The notes under the pieces were generated by a model that worked only from the letters and a program-made list of their open reading frames with translations, was not told where the DNA came from and did no database searches. From Tenodera sinensis (lineage: Eukaryota; Arthropoda; Insecta; Mantodea; Mantidae), in contig CM060965.1 of NCBI GenBank assembly GCA_030765045.1, positions 23,176,935-23,240,934 on the forward strand: a DNA stretch of 64,000 nucleotides, written 5' to 3'. The number at the start of each line of letters is the position of its first letter. Position 1 is the stretch's first letter. This document shows, one piece after another, positions 35,961-46,473 of the stretch. The translations under genes were made by a program, and so were the position numbers.

Positions 35961-36775
35961 AAATGTGATGTGCTGCACTCGCATGACCTTCTCTACTCTT
36001 GTACTAACCATTCTTACAAATTCTTATTCCTATATCTTCTTCGTGTTAGTTAAGATAAACATTTGTACAAATTATCTTATTATTTCCTTGTAGGTACAAG
36101 GGGAATATTAGAACACAGTAGGCTTTGTGCGATAGTCAAATATTTTAAAGCTTTGAGTTTCCGTTCTCTTTGAACAGCGATGTTCCAGTTCACGAAAGTT
36201 AAAGTTCTCCGAAACTCACACACATCACAAGGAATATCTTGAAAATGGTTCAACCTAAGAGAAAATTTATTTGGACATAAATTGTGTATATTAGCAAGAT
36301 ATACATTTTTTGTATTGTATAATTTGGTCTATCTCTAACGCTTTACTAGTTATGCAAAAGTCGTCCAGAGTAAATACGATTACAGAGGCTATAGCCAGAA
36401 AATTCAAGATATACATTTCATTTGTCATAAAAATATCTCAAACATATGACATTTTAATCAAAATCGTTAGAGCCACTTTCAAGAAAATCAAAATTTTCGA
36501 AAAATGTTCCATGTAAAGGGTAGTTTAGGGTGGGGCTATTTTCTTCAAAATCTTCGTGTCGCATCCTTGAAAGACATCAAACTTAAATATCAAGTTTGGT
36601 GTTTAACCAACTTTTGTTTTTGAGTTATGCTGTCCACAGGTACACCCACACACACACGGACCTTTTTGTAAAAATGCTTCTTTTGGATTCAGGGGTTCTC
36701 AAAGCATATATTTCCGGTGAAATCTCAACATCGAATTTTTGGGTGGAATTCAATACCTTACCAGTAGAGAAAGTA
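35961..36775 (-). repeat. Element A, full-length reference copy, minus
   Basis: One of the copies with both ends. Read on the minus strand it starts TACTTTCTCTACTGGTAAGG and continues with CGATGTTGAGATTTCACCGG, GAACCCCTGAATCC and AAAAAGGTC. A short CA/TG tract follows, then GGACAGCATAACTC, a body containing GGCTCTAACGATTTTGATTA, TGTAGATCTTGCTAAAATA and CATTTCGGAGATATTCC-like blocks, and an end at GCAGCACATCACATTTT. ACTTTCTCTACT at the start and AGTAGAGAAGG/AGTAGAGAAAG near the end are inverted copies of each other, so the element has weak terminal inverted repeats. No transposase or reverse transcriptase frame. On the strand opposite to this definition, two frames of about 68 and 75 codons recur in several copies. 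Class unknown: non-autonomous DNA element or Helitron-like are both possible. Confidence 0.85.
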
Positions 36776-36925
36776 ATACGAGTATCTGAAACATATGACA
36801 TTTTAATCGAAGTCGTTAAAGCTAATTTTTAGAAAATCAAAATTTTGTAAACGATTTTCTATGTGAAGAGAAGTTTGGGGTGGGGAAATTTTCTTCAAAA
36901 TGTTCGTGTCGTATCCTTGAGAGAT
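36776..36925 (-). repeat. Element A body fragment in tandem with the preceding copy
   Basis: GTATCTGAAACATATGACAT to CGTATCCTTGAGAGATG repeats the middle of the body in the same orientation directly after the S end of the full copy. A second element therefore lies in tandem, truncated on both sides. Confidence 0.75.
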
Positions 36926-37904
36926 GCTGCGGCTGCAGTTAAAAGCGAACCGCTACAAATGTGATACAAATTGATTTTAAATAGTAGCTGGTAATAAGGA
37001 GATTTTAAACAGTAGTTGTTGAAGGTGTGAACATCATCGCAGCTTATTACGGACGGAAGTCAGACTTCGTTATCATTTTGAAGAGTTGGCACGTAATTTT
37101 ACCGTGAGGGTGAACATGCTCAAACTCATCCGTCAGCTCATTGCGAACCGTAATAGCACTTACGCTGTTAATGCTTCAAAGTTTTAATTGCTTTAATTAT
37201 TTCACAGACGTACAATTCTTTCCCTGTGCATTTTATAATCTCTGCATTGTCATTATCTTGGTGCAAACCCATGAAACACTTAAGCACCTCTTTAATCTTT
37301 CTTCATGGTTTATAAAGAGTCCTCCTCATGAAACTGCGGAAACATCAACTCCTATAACCTTAATACTCCGCAATTGCATTACTTTATCGCGTTTTAAACT
37401 GGTATTCTAGATCCCTTGTTCACTACATGAAACAGAGAGTAATATTTCATCTTCAGAAAGCTTTAGTCTTCAACTTCTTTCTGTCAATGAAGCAAATGCG
37501 TTCAGACATGGTCAAGATTATAATAGTACCCGATATCAGTGAGAGTCAGGAGGGAACTGCAAGTTTTGGCAGAGATACGTCGCGTCAGAGTTGTTGTGAG
37601 AACTAGTTTTAGTGAGTGTGTTAGAGAGAACTGAAAGACAGAAAACTTTGTGCGTAAAGGTTACGGGAGGAGTGAATAGCTGAGAGTTACAAGATCACAA
37701 AGAACTGTAGCCTGAGTTACCAAAACCAGTTCTTTCTTATCACTTTATTTCTCTCCTAAAATTGAATCACAAAAACTCAGTCCTCTTGTATAGTTCTATC
37801 TCACAGCTTTTCTGTCTTCTCGTAACCTTCACACGTACTTCACTGGCTTTCTCTATCTCATAAACTATTGGCTTTAACGATCGTACCTACTAAAACTGTT
37901 TCGC
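36926..37904. other. Intronic sequence, no feature seen
   Basis: Includes an 89-codon plus frame (37141-37410) without family resemblance. Nothing else recognised. Confidence 0.35.
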
Positions 37905-38035
37905 ACAAAAATTTCGACGCGATGATAAATGTCCAGAACTGTGTCTGACGATACACACTCAAATTTTCTCAACGATGTCTGTACACTCATTCCTCCCTTA
38001 TACAGATGCCTAGTGGTGTGAGGTAGCTGGACTAT
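37905..38035 (-). repeat. Dispersed repeat C, copy 2
   Basis: On the minus strand: CCAGCTACCTCACACCACTA, GGCATCTGTATAAGGGAGG, AAAATTTGAGTGTGTATCGT, ACAGTTCTGGACATTTATC. It matches the 27.9-kb copy. Open throughout in one minus frame, but no protein family recognised. Confidence 0.5.
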
Positions 38036-38164
38036 GATCCTCTTTGATGGCCGCTGCCACAATAAGTTCAACTTTTTCTTAAGACGAATCATAAAGATTT
38101 GCAAGAAAATCACCTGACTTAAACGTGGTCAAGTTATCGTTATTTTGGACTTTCTTTAAAATAC

Positions 38165-38340
38165 CTCTATCCATATTTCTAAGATTTTTGTGACTAACAA
38201 GAAGTGACAAATATTTTGAATTTTGTATAGTCCACGAAAACTTAAATCTTGCTAAAGCACAGAGTTTACATCAAAGTTGTATTGCATTAATTATTTCCGA
38301 AATATTTAATGTTATCGATTTGAGTTCTCCAATAATTTAT
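38165..38340 (+). repeat. Element A, very old body fragment, plus
   Basis: ATATTTCTAAGATTTTTGTG, ACAAATATTTTGAATTTTG, TAAATCTTGCTAAAGCACAG and CCGAAATATTTAATGTTATC fall in the element A order, but with heavy divergence and gaps. Confidence 0.35.
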
Positions 38341-39278
38341 TTATTTTCAGATACTTAAAACAGTGTTTACTTGATACTATAATAATTAATCAGTGATGCT
38401 TAATTCATGGTACTAGGCAACAAAAGCTATACTTTGTTCAAACCAAATACAAAACACGCTATCAAAGTATTAAAAACAGGTTCAACATGACGTAAAATAC
38501 ATCTTAATGGCCATCTATATCAAGCCTGATAAACTGTACTCACCAGGTGTGAAGACATTGCCCTACTTCCCCTTTCTTTGCATGAAGGTAACGAATTATT
38601 GGTAACGAAATTCAGAATTAACTTAACCTGAAATAGGTGCAAAAATAACATTTTGTGGGTGTGCTTTGATCATAAAATAAACTACAGGGCATAGAGAATG
38701 TCATATGATACATATTTCTGTTTAATTTCAAATGTTCTAATATCGATGATCTAACATTGCTCATTAACAGGCCGGAATGCAGCTTTGTTACGCTACTATG
38801 AATAAAAGTTGTGGGTATATTTGTGTGACATTAAGCGTTGTGACAGTGTTAACTTTTAAACATGACTGAACTAGACACGTGATCTGCGCATGACATTGTT
38901 GCCGCAAGATTAACACCAGGCTCATGATGACATATAATGAAAGCTAACAGCGTTGACAGTAACATGCTGTTACAGTGTTCTGAATAAACGCTTTCCCCTG
39001 CACTACGTAGTTATTCTCAAATATCACTGTGTCACTTCCAATATTGTTGGAAAAATTCGAAGCGATAATGTTAAAAGGTCAAGTTCCACAAATTCTCCAC
39101 GATATATGTGTTGAAATCGGTTTCCATTCCCCGTAGGGACAAGTTATGTTGAATTGTTTTTGATTTTCTTTGATTCCGGTATTTTTCAGCACACGAGCTA
39201 GAATGACTGTACGAGTTAACCAAAGTGTTTAAGGATGGTGGTCCTTTGGCCAACAATATTATTTCATAGCGTCCTGCT

Positions 39279-39345
39279 AAACCATGGCTTTTTCTGCAGT
39301 TTCCCCGGGTCGTCAGGGAAATGCTGGGAAGAACTGAGAACAATC
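39279..39345 (+). mobile_element. SINE core fragment (CCATGG...TGCTGGGAAG)
   Basis: AACCATGGCTTTTTCTGCAG, TTTCCCCGGGTCGTCAGG, AATGCTGGGAAG. Third copy of the core found at 9.74 and 15.94 kb. The head and tail are not preserved. Confidence 0.6.
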
Positions 39346-39427
39346 TGCTTGATTGTTTTAGGATTCTAAGTGTGGGCCGGAGTTTCGGCGTGTATGCCTT
39401 CATATAGCGACCAGCTTTAAGAGAATT

Positions 39428-39607
39428 AACTATCGCTCAGAGCCTACTGTATTCCCATACTCCCCTTCCACCTACAAGAAACTTAGCAAAAAAAGTAATT
39501 ACTTCAAATATTTATCTCGACTAACATAAACAAGATAGAGAGATAACAATGTGTAAGAATAGTACAAGAGTAGAGAAAGTCATGTGAGTGCAACACATCA
39601 GATTTTT
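39428..39607 (+). repeat. Element A 3'-end fragment, plus
   Basis: CTATCGCTCAGAGCCTACTG to CAACACATCAGATTTTT. It lies about 240 bp upstream of the second receptor exon, so this intron end has tolerated a repeat insertion close to the acceptor. Confidence 0.8.
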
Positions 39608-39848
39608 AGTGTTTGTATCGTCGTGTTTGTTAGAGTAGAAGTGGAGTATGTCTATATGTTACGAGAAGACAGAATAGCAAGGTCAAGAATAATTTTAGAT
39701 TCTATCAACGATGAAATGAGGAATTGTTCTTGTAATTCATTTTTAAGGGAATTTCAGTGATAGAAAAAGTAACTGAAGGTGTCATTTGTCACAACACTGT
39801 TTTATTTATTTGTTTGTTTATTCCAAAAATGATGCATTCTTGTTTTAG

Positions 39849-39929
39849 GTCTGTACCTGTATATGTTGGTTGTGGAAACCTTCACTGGACAAAACATAAA
39901 ACTCCGAGTGTACGTCGTTATAGGATGGG
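39849..39929 (+). CDS. DH44R: Class B GPCR exon (TM3 end, ICL2, TM4 start), probable DH44 receptor
   Basis: Internal exon of 81 nt (2 + 26 codons + 1), with acceptor TGTTTTAG at 39841-39848 and donor GTAAGT at 39930. The peptide begins with the second half of the split Gly codon and continues LYLYMLVVETFTG, QNIKLRVYVV and IGWG, the last Gly again being split. It follows directly from the TM3 exon: EG-LYLY is the conserved class B junction. VETFTG...IKLR is intracellular loop 2, and IGWG opens TM4, whose Trp-Gly is conserved in the family. Both splice sites are phase 1, so the two exons are consecutive and the 30,466 bp between them is one intron. The following exon (rest of TM4, extracellular loop 2 with the partner cysteine, TM5) was looked for downstream and not found, so it lies beyond the window. 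Assignment to DH44R rather than another class B receptor is inference from the CRF-receptor-like motif. Confidence 0.91.
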
Positions 39930-40820
39930 GTAAGTACTCAACTTTATGTTTCATAATATAGGATAGTAAAGTACCCAAATAAGAGACGGTCTCCTAATAA
40001 GAGACACCGGTGTATTCCGGCAACGACGTGCTGCCATCTGCTGGAGATCTGTAATGTATTTGAAGATAAGATAAGAATGAAAGTTGTCTGGTTTTGGCTT
40101 CATCTTGATGCCCAGAAGGTTTGAAAAATAGAGTACTTTGAAACATCTGGTATATGCAAGGGGAAGAGGGGTGACAGGAATGCAATCGAGAATTTACGCT
40201 CTCCACTTACCTTATCACAAGGTGCGTTTCAAAGCATGCAGTGGTCGGGTGGTAGGCCTAGGCTCGGATGGGCTGTTGTTTAAATAGAATGTTAGTATGC
40301 ACATTCCTTGCAGAAATTGGAGGTTGAAAATAACTGAAAGAGTTTGGATAAAACGCCCTTTTGAGACACAAGGTTCTTCTCCGGAAGTTTTCCTTAAAAC
40401 TAGAATACATAAGTGTCTCCGGCTCATTTCCTTCATCCATTCTAGGAGGGATCCGACAGTTGACGGGGGATTAAACGCTAAAAAACAGAAAAGGAGAGAG
40501 AAAAGAATTATCCTCCCCTGAGGTGGCTTTAATCTTAAGCAGTATGTCTGCCTACGAGAAAAGTAATTACAAGAAAGAGGGACAGAAAAAGAGAAACTTC
40601 TACACAGAGTAGACACCTGAGCGGTCTTCAGTCTTGCCGATACAGGTAAAATGAAATTTTTCACTCCGATAATTAAACTCGATGGAAATAAATAGTAATA
40701 TTATATGGCATGGAGTACACTATCGTCATAAACTCGTTTTATATGCCATATGATATAGTAATCATTCAAGACAGTGAAGATAAATTACAGAAATCCACTT
40801 ATGGCTTAAATGAAATAGCA
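39930..40820. other. Start of the downstream intron, no feature seen
   Basis: Opens with GTAAGTACTC. A 149-codon minus frame (40215-40664) and overlapping plus frame show no family resemblance. Confidence 0.4.
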
Positions 40821-40969
40821 AAAGAATATCGTTTTAATATTGTAGCTATCACGCAAAGCCCCCCTTGCAGCTACAATAAAATTAGCAATAATGTCTGCAA
40901 ATAGAGGAATAAGAATAGTTAGTACAAGAGTAGAGAAAATCATGTGAGTTAAAAAAAAATCAGATTTTT
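40821..40969 (+). repeat. Element A 3'-end fragment, plus, diverged
   Basis: GTAGCTATCACGCAAAGCCC, CTTGCAGCTACAATAAAATT, AGTTAGTACAAGAGTAGAGA, TCAGATTTTT. GAGTGCAACACA has been replaced by an A-run. Confidence 0.6.
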
Positions 40970-42757
40970 CCTTTCGCGCTTATATGCAAATTCTGATAAT
41001 GGGGTTGGAAATCATTAGGCATACAACCCAAAATGTAAATGCGTTTAAAAATAAAACAATGATTTTAATTCCCTCCAACGCATAGGAGCTATTTGCATTC
41101 TACATCAAACGATGTATGTAGGTTTGGAGAACGTGCTGTGGTAGCAGAAAGAAGCGGTTTGCCTGGGCCAAATAGAGCAGGATGGAGAACATCAAACCAA
41201 ACCCAACTGCCTGGAACACGTGCTATAACATGATTTACTGAATGGCTCCTTTTCCGCATTTGCCTATACACCGTACAGCCCTCTAGATGCATTTGAAGGG
41301 CCTCTGGTATGAAAGTTACAAATAGCTCCTCTTATTGAAACCATTTCTGGGTCAACAATGACACAGTTACCAAGTAGACGAAGAGTGTGAAAATTTATAA
41401 CTATTTTATGTACCTCTGGCTGCACTGTCTACTTAATATTTTACTAAATAGGACGAGGGTGAATCCAGTTAGCATGTGTGAATATTTTGAAAAGAACGTT
41501 ACACTGAAAATTGGTAAGTAAAGCTTGCCTTTATTGTAACAACTTCAAATATTACAAAACAGAGCTTAACACCTTGCCCTATAAACCAGAAATTCACTCA
41601 CCGCCAATTCGGAATACAACTATTGAAAATGTATTTTCCTTCCACTGTCAAGTATTTTTATTTATTCCGAAACCCCTGCCATGCTGAAAAATGTTGTTAC
41701 GAAGATCTTATACACGCCAAAACATTTAAGTGTGTATATACAGAAAGCAAGCTTAAGGTTAATTTAGAAAAAACCTAATGGCGTGTGTTAAACATAATGC
41801 CTCCGCTGCGTCGAACATCCTGCTTCTTTGAAATCGTAAGCCAGAAGAAAGCACGCCGTCTCTCGCAGACCCAGTGTTGCCAATAGAGGATCAAGAAAAA
41901 TAACCAGACAAAAATAAGAAATCCACTAAATTTCTGTGTTGCCAATGTTAAAAACATTTCTGTCCAACCAAATGCAGTTTATCAAACAACTAAATCCCTA
42001 TACTAGCAATGTTAAATTTATAAATTTTGACAACTAAAGATTTTCCCAGAAAGACCAGATTTATTTTAAAAACAACTAAATTGGCATCACTGCGCAGACC
42101 TGGTACCCTCGAAGATGAATTTCGGGCAATACGCATGCGCCGCTGTTTCGGTCGTTTGCCGTGGGAGGGCAGCTAATTCGCAGGCTGACTATGCGAGCTC
42201 CATCTATGCTCACCACCTCAAGGTAACGGCGCACTGGTTTCTAGGCTTATTTAAAACTAATTTGCTACCGTATAATAATATAGTAGGTATAACAATTCAC
42301 ACAGTTAAGTTCTTAACAGCTGAAGTCTCGGTGTTAGCCGAAGATCTGACGATTCTTGAAATGTATAGAAAGTTATCTATTAGACATGCGGATTAGAAAG
42401 TTGGAGTATCTAAACGCTGCAACCAAAACCAGACCTATAGTACCCTGGGAAGAGATGATCGCAAGAGTACGAGCGTGGTGGTGGTAAGCCCGGCGCAGCG
42501 GGGTTTCTAATGTTTCTCTTCTATGTCCCGTACCCTCACGGATAGAGGAAAAGCTTTCATCCAAGGAGGAGAGGTTCTTTCCTCAAAAGTTATCCATCAT
42601 ATACGCCGCACCTTCAGTAAAATGATAAAGACAACAGCTCCGTTGTAATGAGAACCCTGAAAATTGGTTAAATCCCCTTTTCATATTGCAGCGTTTGATG
42701 TTAGCATTCCTAAGAAATGATTCATTTATCAAATGCGAAGTTTGAGATGTAATCCAC

Positions 42758-42758
<1 letters not shown>
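40970..42758. other. Intronic sequence, no feature seen
   Basis: 1.8 kb with no exon or repeat recognised. It was searched for the TM4-TM5 receptor exon without success. Confidence 0.35.
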
Positions 42759-42828
<70 letters not shown>

Positions 42829-43490
42829 TGTGGACAGCATAACTCAAAAACGAAAAGTCGGTTAAAAACCAAAGTTGGTATTTAAGTTTAATGTCTGTCA
42901 AGGATGTGACACGAAGATTTTGAAGTAAATAGCCCCACCCTAAACTACCCTTTACATGGAAAATTTGTCAAAAATTTTTATTTTGTTGAAAATGGCTGTA
43001 ACGATTTTGATTAAAATGTCATATGTTTGAGATATTTTTATGACAAATGAAATGTATATCTTGAATTTTCTGGCTATAGCCCCTGTAGTCGTATTTACTC
43101 TGGACGACTTTTGTATAACTCGTAAACCGTTAGAGATAGACGAAATCATACTGTACAAAAAATGTAGATCTTGCTAAAATACACAATTTATGTCTGAATA
43201 AATATTCTTATAAACTGAACCATTTCGGAGATATTCCTTGTTATGTGTGCGAGTTTCGGAAAACTTAAATCTTTCGTGAAATGGAACATCGTTGTTCATT
43301 TTTTATATGTTAAGTGTGGAAAGAGAACGGAATCTCAATATCCCATTGCACCTACAAGGAAATAAGCAATAAGATAATTTGTACAAATGTTTATCTCAAC
43401 TAACACGAAGAAGATATGGGAATAAGAGTTTGTAAGAATGGTTAGTACAAGAGTAGAGAAAGTCATGTGAGTGCAACACATCAGATTTTT
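42759..43490 (+). repeat. Element A copy, plus, starting at a TG tract
   Basis: TG 42759-42827, then CTGTGGACAGCATAACTCAA, body, CACATCAGATTTTT. About 45 bp is deleted between GGAATCTCAA and TATCCCATTGCACC. S absent. Third TG-initiated copy. Confidence 0.88.
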
Positions 43491-44149
43491 AGCTGAAATC
43501 TCCGTCATGAAGTGTTGGGTATTTCCCTTAAAAGCAACTTCTTTTTCCAGGAACTTGATAGGGAAACCCTAAGTAAGGCTTTTGAGACTGCGCAATGACT
43601 GAAGGGTGTATGGCAAAACAAAGCTAATTTGGGTACAATATTTTGTAGCACCTTTCTCTGAGGACATGCAGGTGAAGTTGTGTTTCTTGCGTGTGCGTTA
43701 GCTGACAGCCTTTGTCCTGCTAAAACAATGCTATTCCATACCCCAAGTTCCTTTGATGTTACCCACACACACACCTCAACATATGCCAGTGCTTTTAGTC
43801 TGCGCTCTTTTTCTCTCGTCCCGGTGGGAAACTGTGTTAACGACTCTGAGAGTGCCCCATATCTCCTCACGACCGCATAAAGCTAGATGCCGAGGAGATA
43901 TGAAAATGAGGCAGCTGCATACAGCTGACCAGTGGAAATTGACGTCTTCCTGTAATATAACACTTTATAATCGTTTCGCAAAAGAGAATAAAAAATTCTA
44001 AAATGTTGTATTTAGTTTCACAACCGTTTCGGTAGAACAAATAATCATTCAACTCAAAAAAGACGCGTTGCATTCATATGACTTTCCCCTCACTCTTCTA
44101 CAAATAATAGACATCTAGATTATTAGCTACAAGGGTAGAAGTTTAGTAA
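43491..44149. other. Intronic sequence, no feature seen
   Basis: A 121-codon minus frame (43505-43870) has no family resemblance. At 44065-44110 a weak A/B-type terminus (GTTGCATTCATATGACTTTC, CTCACTCTTCTACAAA) is present. Confidence 0.35.
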
Positions 44150-44310
44150 TTGCGTGAATTTATTTGTTCTTCCAACGTATGAGGATTGTTCCGATACACT
44201 TTATTTTTAAGTTCCCCCATAAATAAAAATCACATGCAGTAAAATCTGAGGATCGCGTTGGCCATATTCCTATACTGACGACTGTATCTTTAAAAGCTTC
44301 TTCAATTAAT
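44150..44310 (-). pseudogene. IS630/Tc1-mariner-type transposase relic (third catalytic Asp)
   Basis: Minus-strand translation gives IWPTRSSDFTACDFYLWG followed by NLK. A one-base frame change then gives VYRNNPHTLEEQINS. WP-RS-D-T-CDF-LWG is the block carrying the third catalytic Asp in the transposase family whose second-Asp block appears at 22.2 kb; LKNKVYRNNPHTLEE is its usual continuation (family knowledge). Flanking sequence to 44460 has no readable catalytic motif. Inactive fragment. Confidence 0.7.
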
Positions 44311-44478
44311 TGCAACGACAGATCAGATGTATGTGCTATAAGTGAATCTTACTGAATATGCCTTGCATCCAAAGTCACACAATTCTTAGAGGAGTGGTGT
44401 GATAATGTTCTCCTTGTACCCATTAACTGTTTCATATAATTCTGTATACATTCACAGCACACCAAACGCCTATTTTTA

Positions 44479-44803
44479 GTTTCTCTACTACTAAGGAGAG
44501 GAAGTGTTGTATTCCACACAAAAATTCTATGTCGAGATTTTACCGGAAATACATGTTTTATGGCCCCCTGAATAAAAAAATCATTTTTAGAAAAAGGTCT
44601 GTGTGTGTGTGTCTGAATTTTCTCGTAAACCGTAAAAGATAGACAAAATCATACTGGAAAAAAATGTAGATATCGCTAAAAGTCTCAGTTTTGTCTAAAT
44701 AAATTTTATTGTAGAGTGAACCATTTCGGAGATATTCCTTGTTACTTGTATAATTTTTGGAGAACTTATACTTCTGTCAAATAGAATATCGCTGTTCATT
44801 TTT
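44479..44803 (+). repeat. Element A copy, plus, large internal deletion
   Basis: S from TTTCTCTACTACTAAGGAG to AAAAAGGTCTGTGTGTGTG, then a direct jump to TCTCGTAAACCGTAAAAGAT and on to CTGTTCATTTTTTAC. It joins the next copy at the sequence TTCATTTTTTACTT, so the two are in tandem. Confidence 0.8.
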
Positions 44804-44928
44804 TACTTCCTCTACTGGTAAGTAGGGGAAGTATTGTATTCCATCCAAAAATTCGATGTTGAGATTTCACCGGAAATATATATTTAGAGACCCCCTGAAT
44901 CCAAAAAAAAGCATTTTTATAACAAAAA

Positions 44929-45011
<83 letters not shown>

Positions 45012-45703
45012 ATCAGTCTGTCAGATTGTGAAAAGCATAACTCAAAAACGAAAACTAGCTTAAAATCCAAAGTTGCTATTTCAGTTTAATGTGTTTCAAG
45101 GATGTGACACGAAGATTTTAAAGAAAATACCCCCACCCTAAACTACCCTTTACATGGAAATTTTTTCGAAAATTTGTATTCTCTTGAAAATGGCTCTTAC
45201 GATTTTAATTAAAATGTCATATGTTTAAGATATTTTTATTACAAATGAAATGTATATCTTGTATTTTCTGGTTATAGCCCCTGTATTCTTATTTACTCAC
45301 CACGACTTCTGTATAACTGTTAAACCGTTAGAGATAGACCAAATCTTACTGTACAAAAAATGTAGATCTTGCTAAAATACAGAATTTATGTCTAAGTAAA
45401 TTTTCTTGTAGAGTGAACCATTTCGGAGATATTCCTTGTTTTGTGTGTGAGTTTCGGAAAACTTAAAACTTTTGTGAAATGGAACATCGTTGTTCATTTT
45501 TTATATGTTAGGCGTGCACAGAGAACGGAATCTCAAAGCTTTAAAAGATTTGACTATCGCTCAAGGCCTACTGTTAAGCAATAAGATAATTTGTACAAAT
45601 GTTTATCTCAACTAACACGAAGAAGATATAGGAATAAGAGGTTGTCAGAATGGTTAGTGCAAGAGTAGAGAAAGTCATGTGAGTGCAACACATCAGATTT
45701 TTT
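44804..45703 (+). repeat. Element A, full-length copy with (TG)39, plus
   Basis: TACTTCCTCTACTGGTAAGT to CACATCAGATTTTTT, with S, a 79-bp TG tract (44931-45009), TATCAGTCTGTCAGATTG and the whole body. This is the canonical order S / TG / body / CAGATTTTT in one uninterrupted copy. Confidence 0.92.
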
Positions 45704-46345
45704 AGTTCTTAAATGCATCACATTTAACAAATGTTAGTGGACTTAACAGATGAAATGGATAGGAAAGAACTATCAATTCCCTGTTAGTGGTAAGAAGCAT
45801 GCCTCCTAGCAGATAAAGCACAATTTCTATCCTTTCCCATGACACACTCTGATTATCCCGAAAGCAAAGTTTGCTGATGAAGGTTTCCTGAATGCACTCA
45901 GATTGATTTGTCGCAAACGTTGCAGACTGACTGCATTTGTCTTTGTTCCATTAATGCATAGAGGTAGCGTAGTAAAGAATAGCAGCGCTGCCAACTCTAG
46001 AACGGTTAATGATCCGTGAAAGACGCCACGGCGCGCAAAAGGGTGGGGTTTCTGGTAATGAAATGGCGAGAACTGTTCTCTCTTGGCATATTTTCCGGCT
46101 CCGCAACGCGACGTACATTCGGTGGCTAATGAAATGACATTCCAGCAAAACGTCCATAACATCGCTTGGGAAATTTAGATGGGAATTGGTGTCACCTGTT
46201 TATGATCCATTTCTGGAGAAGTCACGCGGAAGATGATAGTTTCAGGAAATAGCACTTCTGCTCGCACATATTGATACTAGTGGAATATTCCAAGCACTCC
46301 TGCCACAAACTGGATATATCTACAAGTTTGTCTCATACTGCAACA
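45704..46345. other. Intronic sequence, no feature seen
   Basis: A 111-codon minus frame (45827-46162) shows no recognised motif. Confidence 0.35.
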
Positions 46346-46473
46346 ATTTCCGAAAAATTTTCCATGTAAAGGGTGGTTTACGGTGAAAGAATTTTCTTCA
46401 AAATCTTTGTGTCGCATCCTTTAAAAATATTAAACTTAAATACCAGCTTTGGTTTGTAACCTACTTTTCGTTT
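46346..46473 (-). repeat. Element A body fragment, minus, head to head with the next copy
   Basis: TTTCCGAAAAATTTTCCATG to CTACTTTTCGTTTT is the 5' part of the body reversed. It stops exactly where the body begins after CATAACTCA in normal copies and is joined directly to the S start of the following plus copy. The same junction, in reverse, is at 58690/58691. Confidence 0.82.

Noticed and set aside
35961..36775. Element A as a Helitron
   Set aside because: The reversed element starts A/TC and lies in A/T sites, but the other end shows no CTRR with a preceding hairpin, so the call is not supported by what I can see.
40215..40664. 149-codon minus frame as a host gene
   Set aside because: No domain resemblance and overlapping open frames on both strands.
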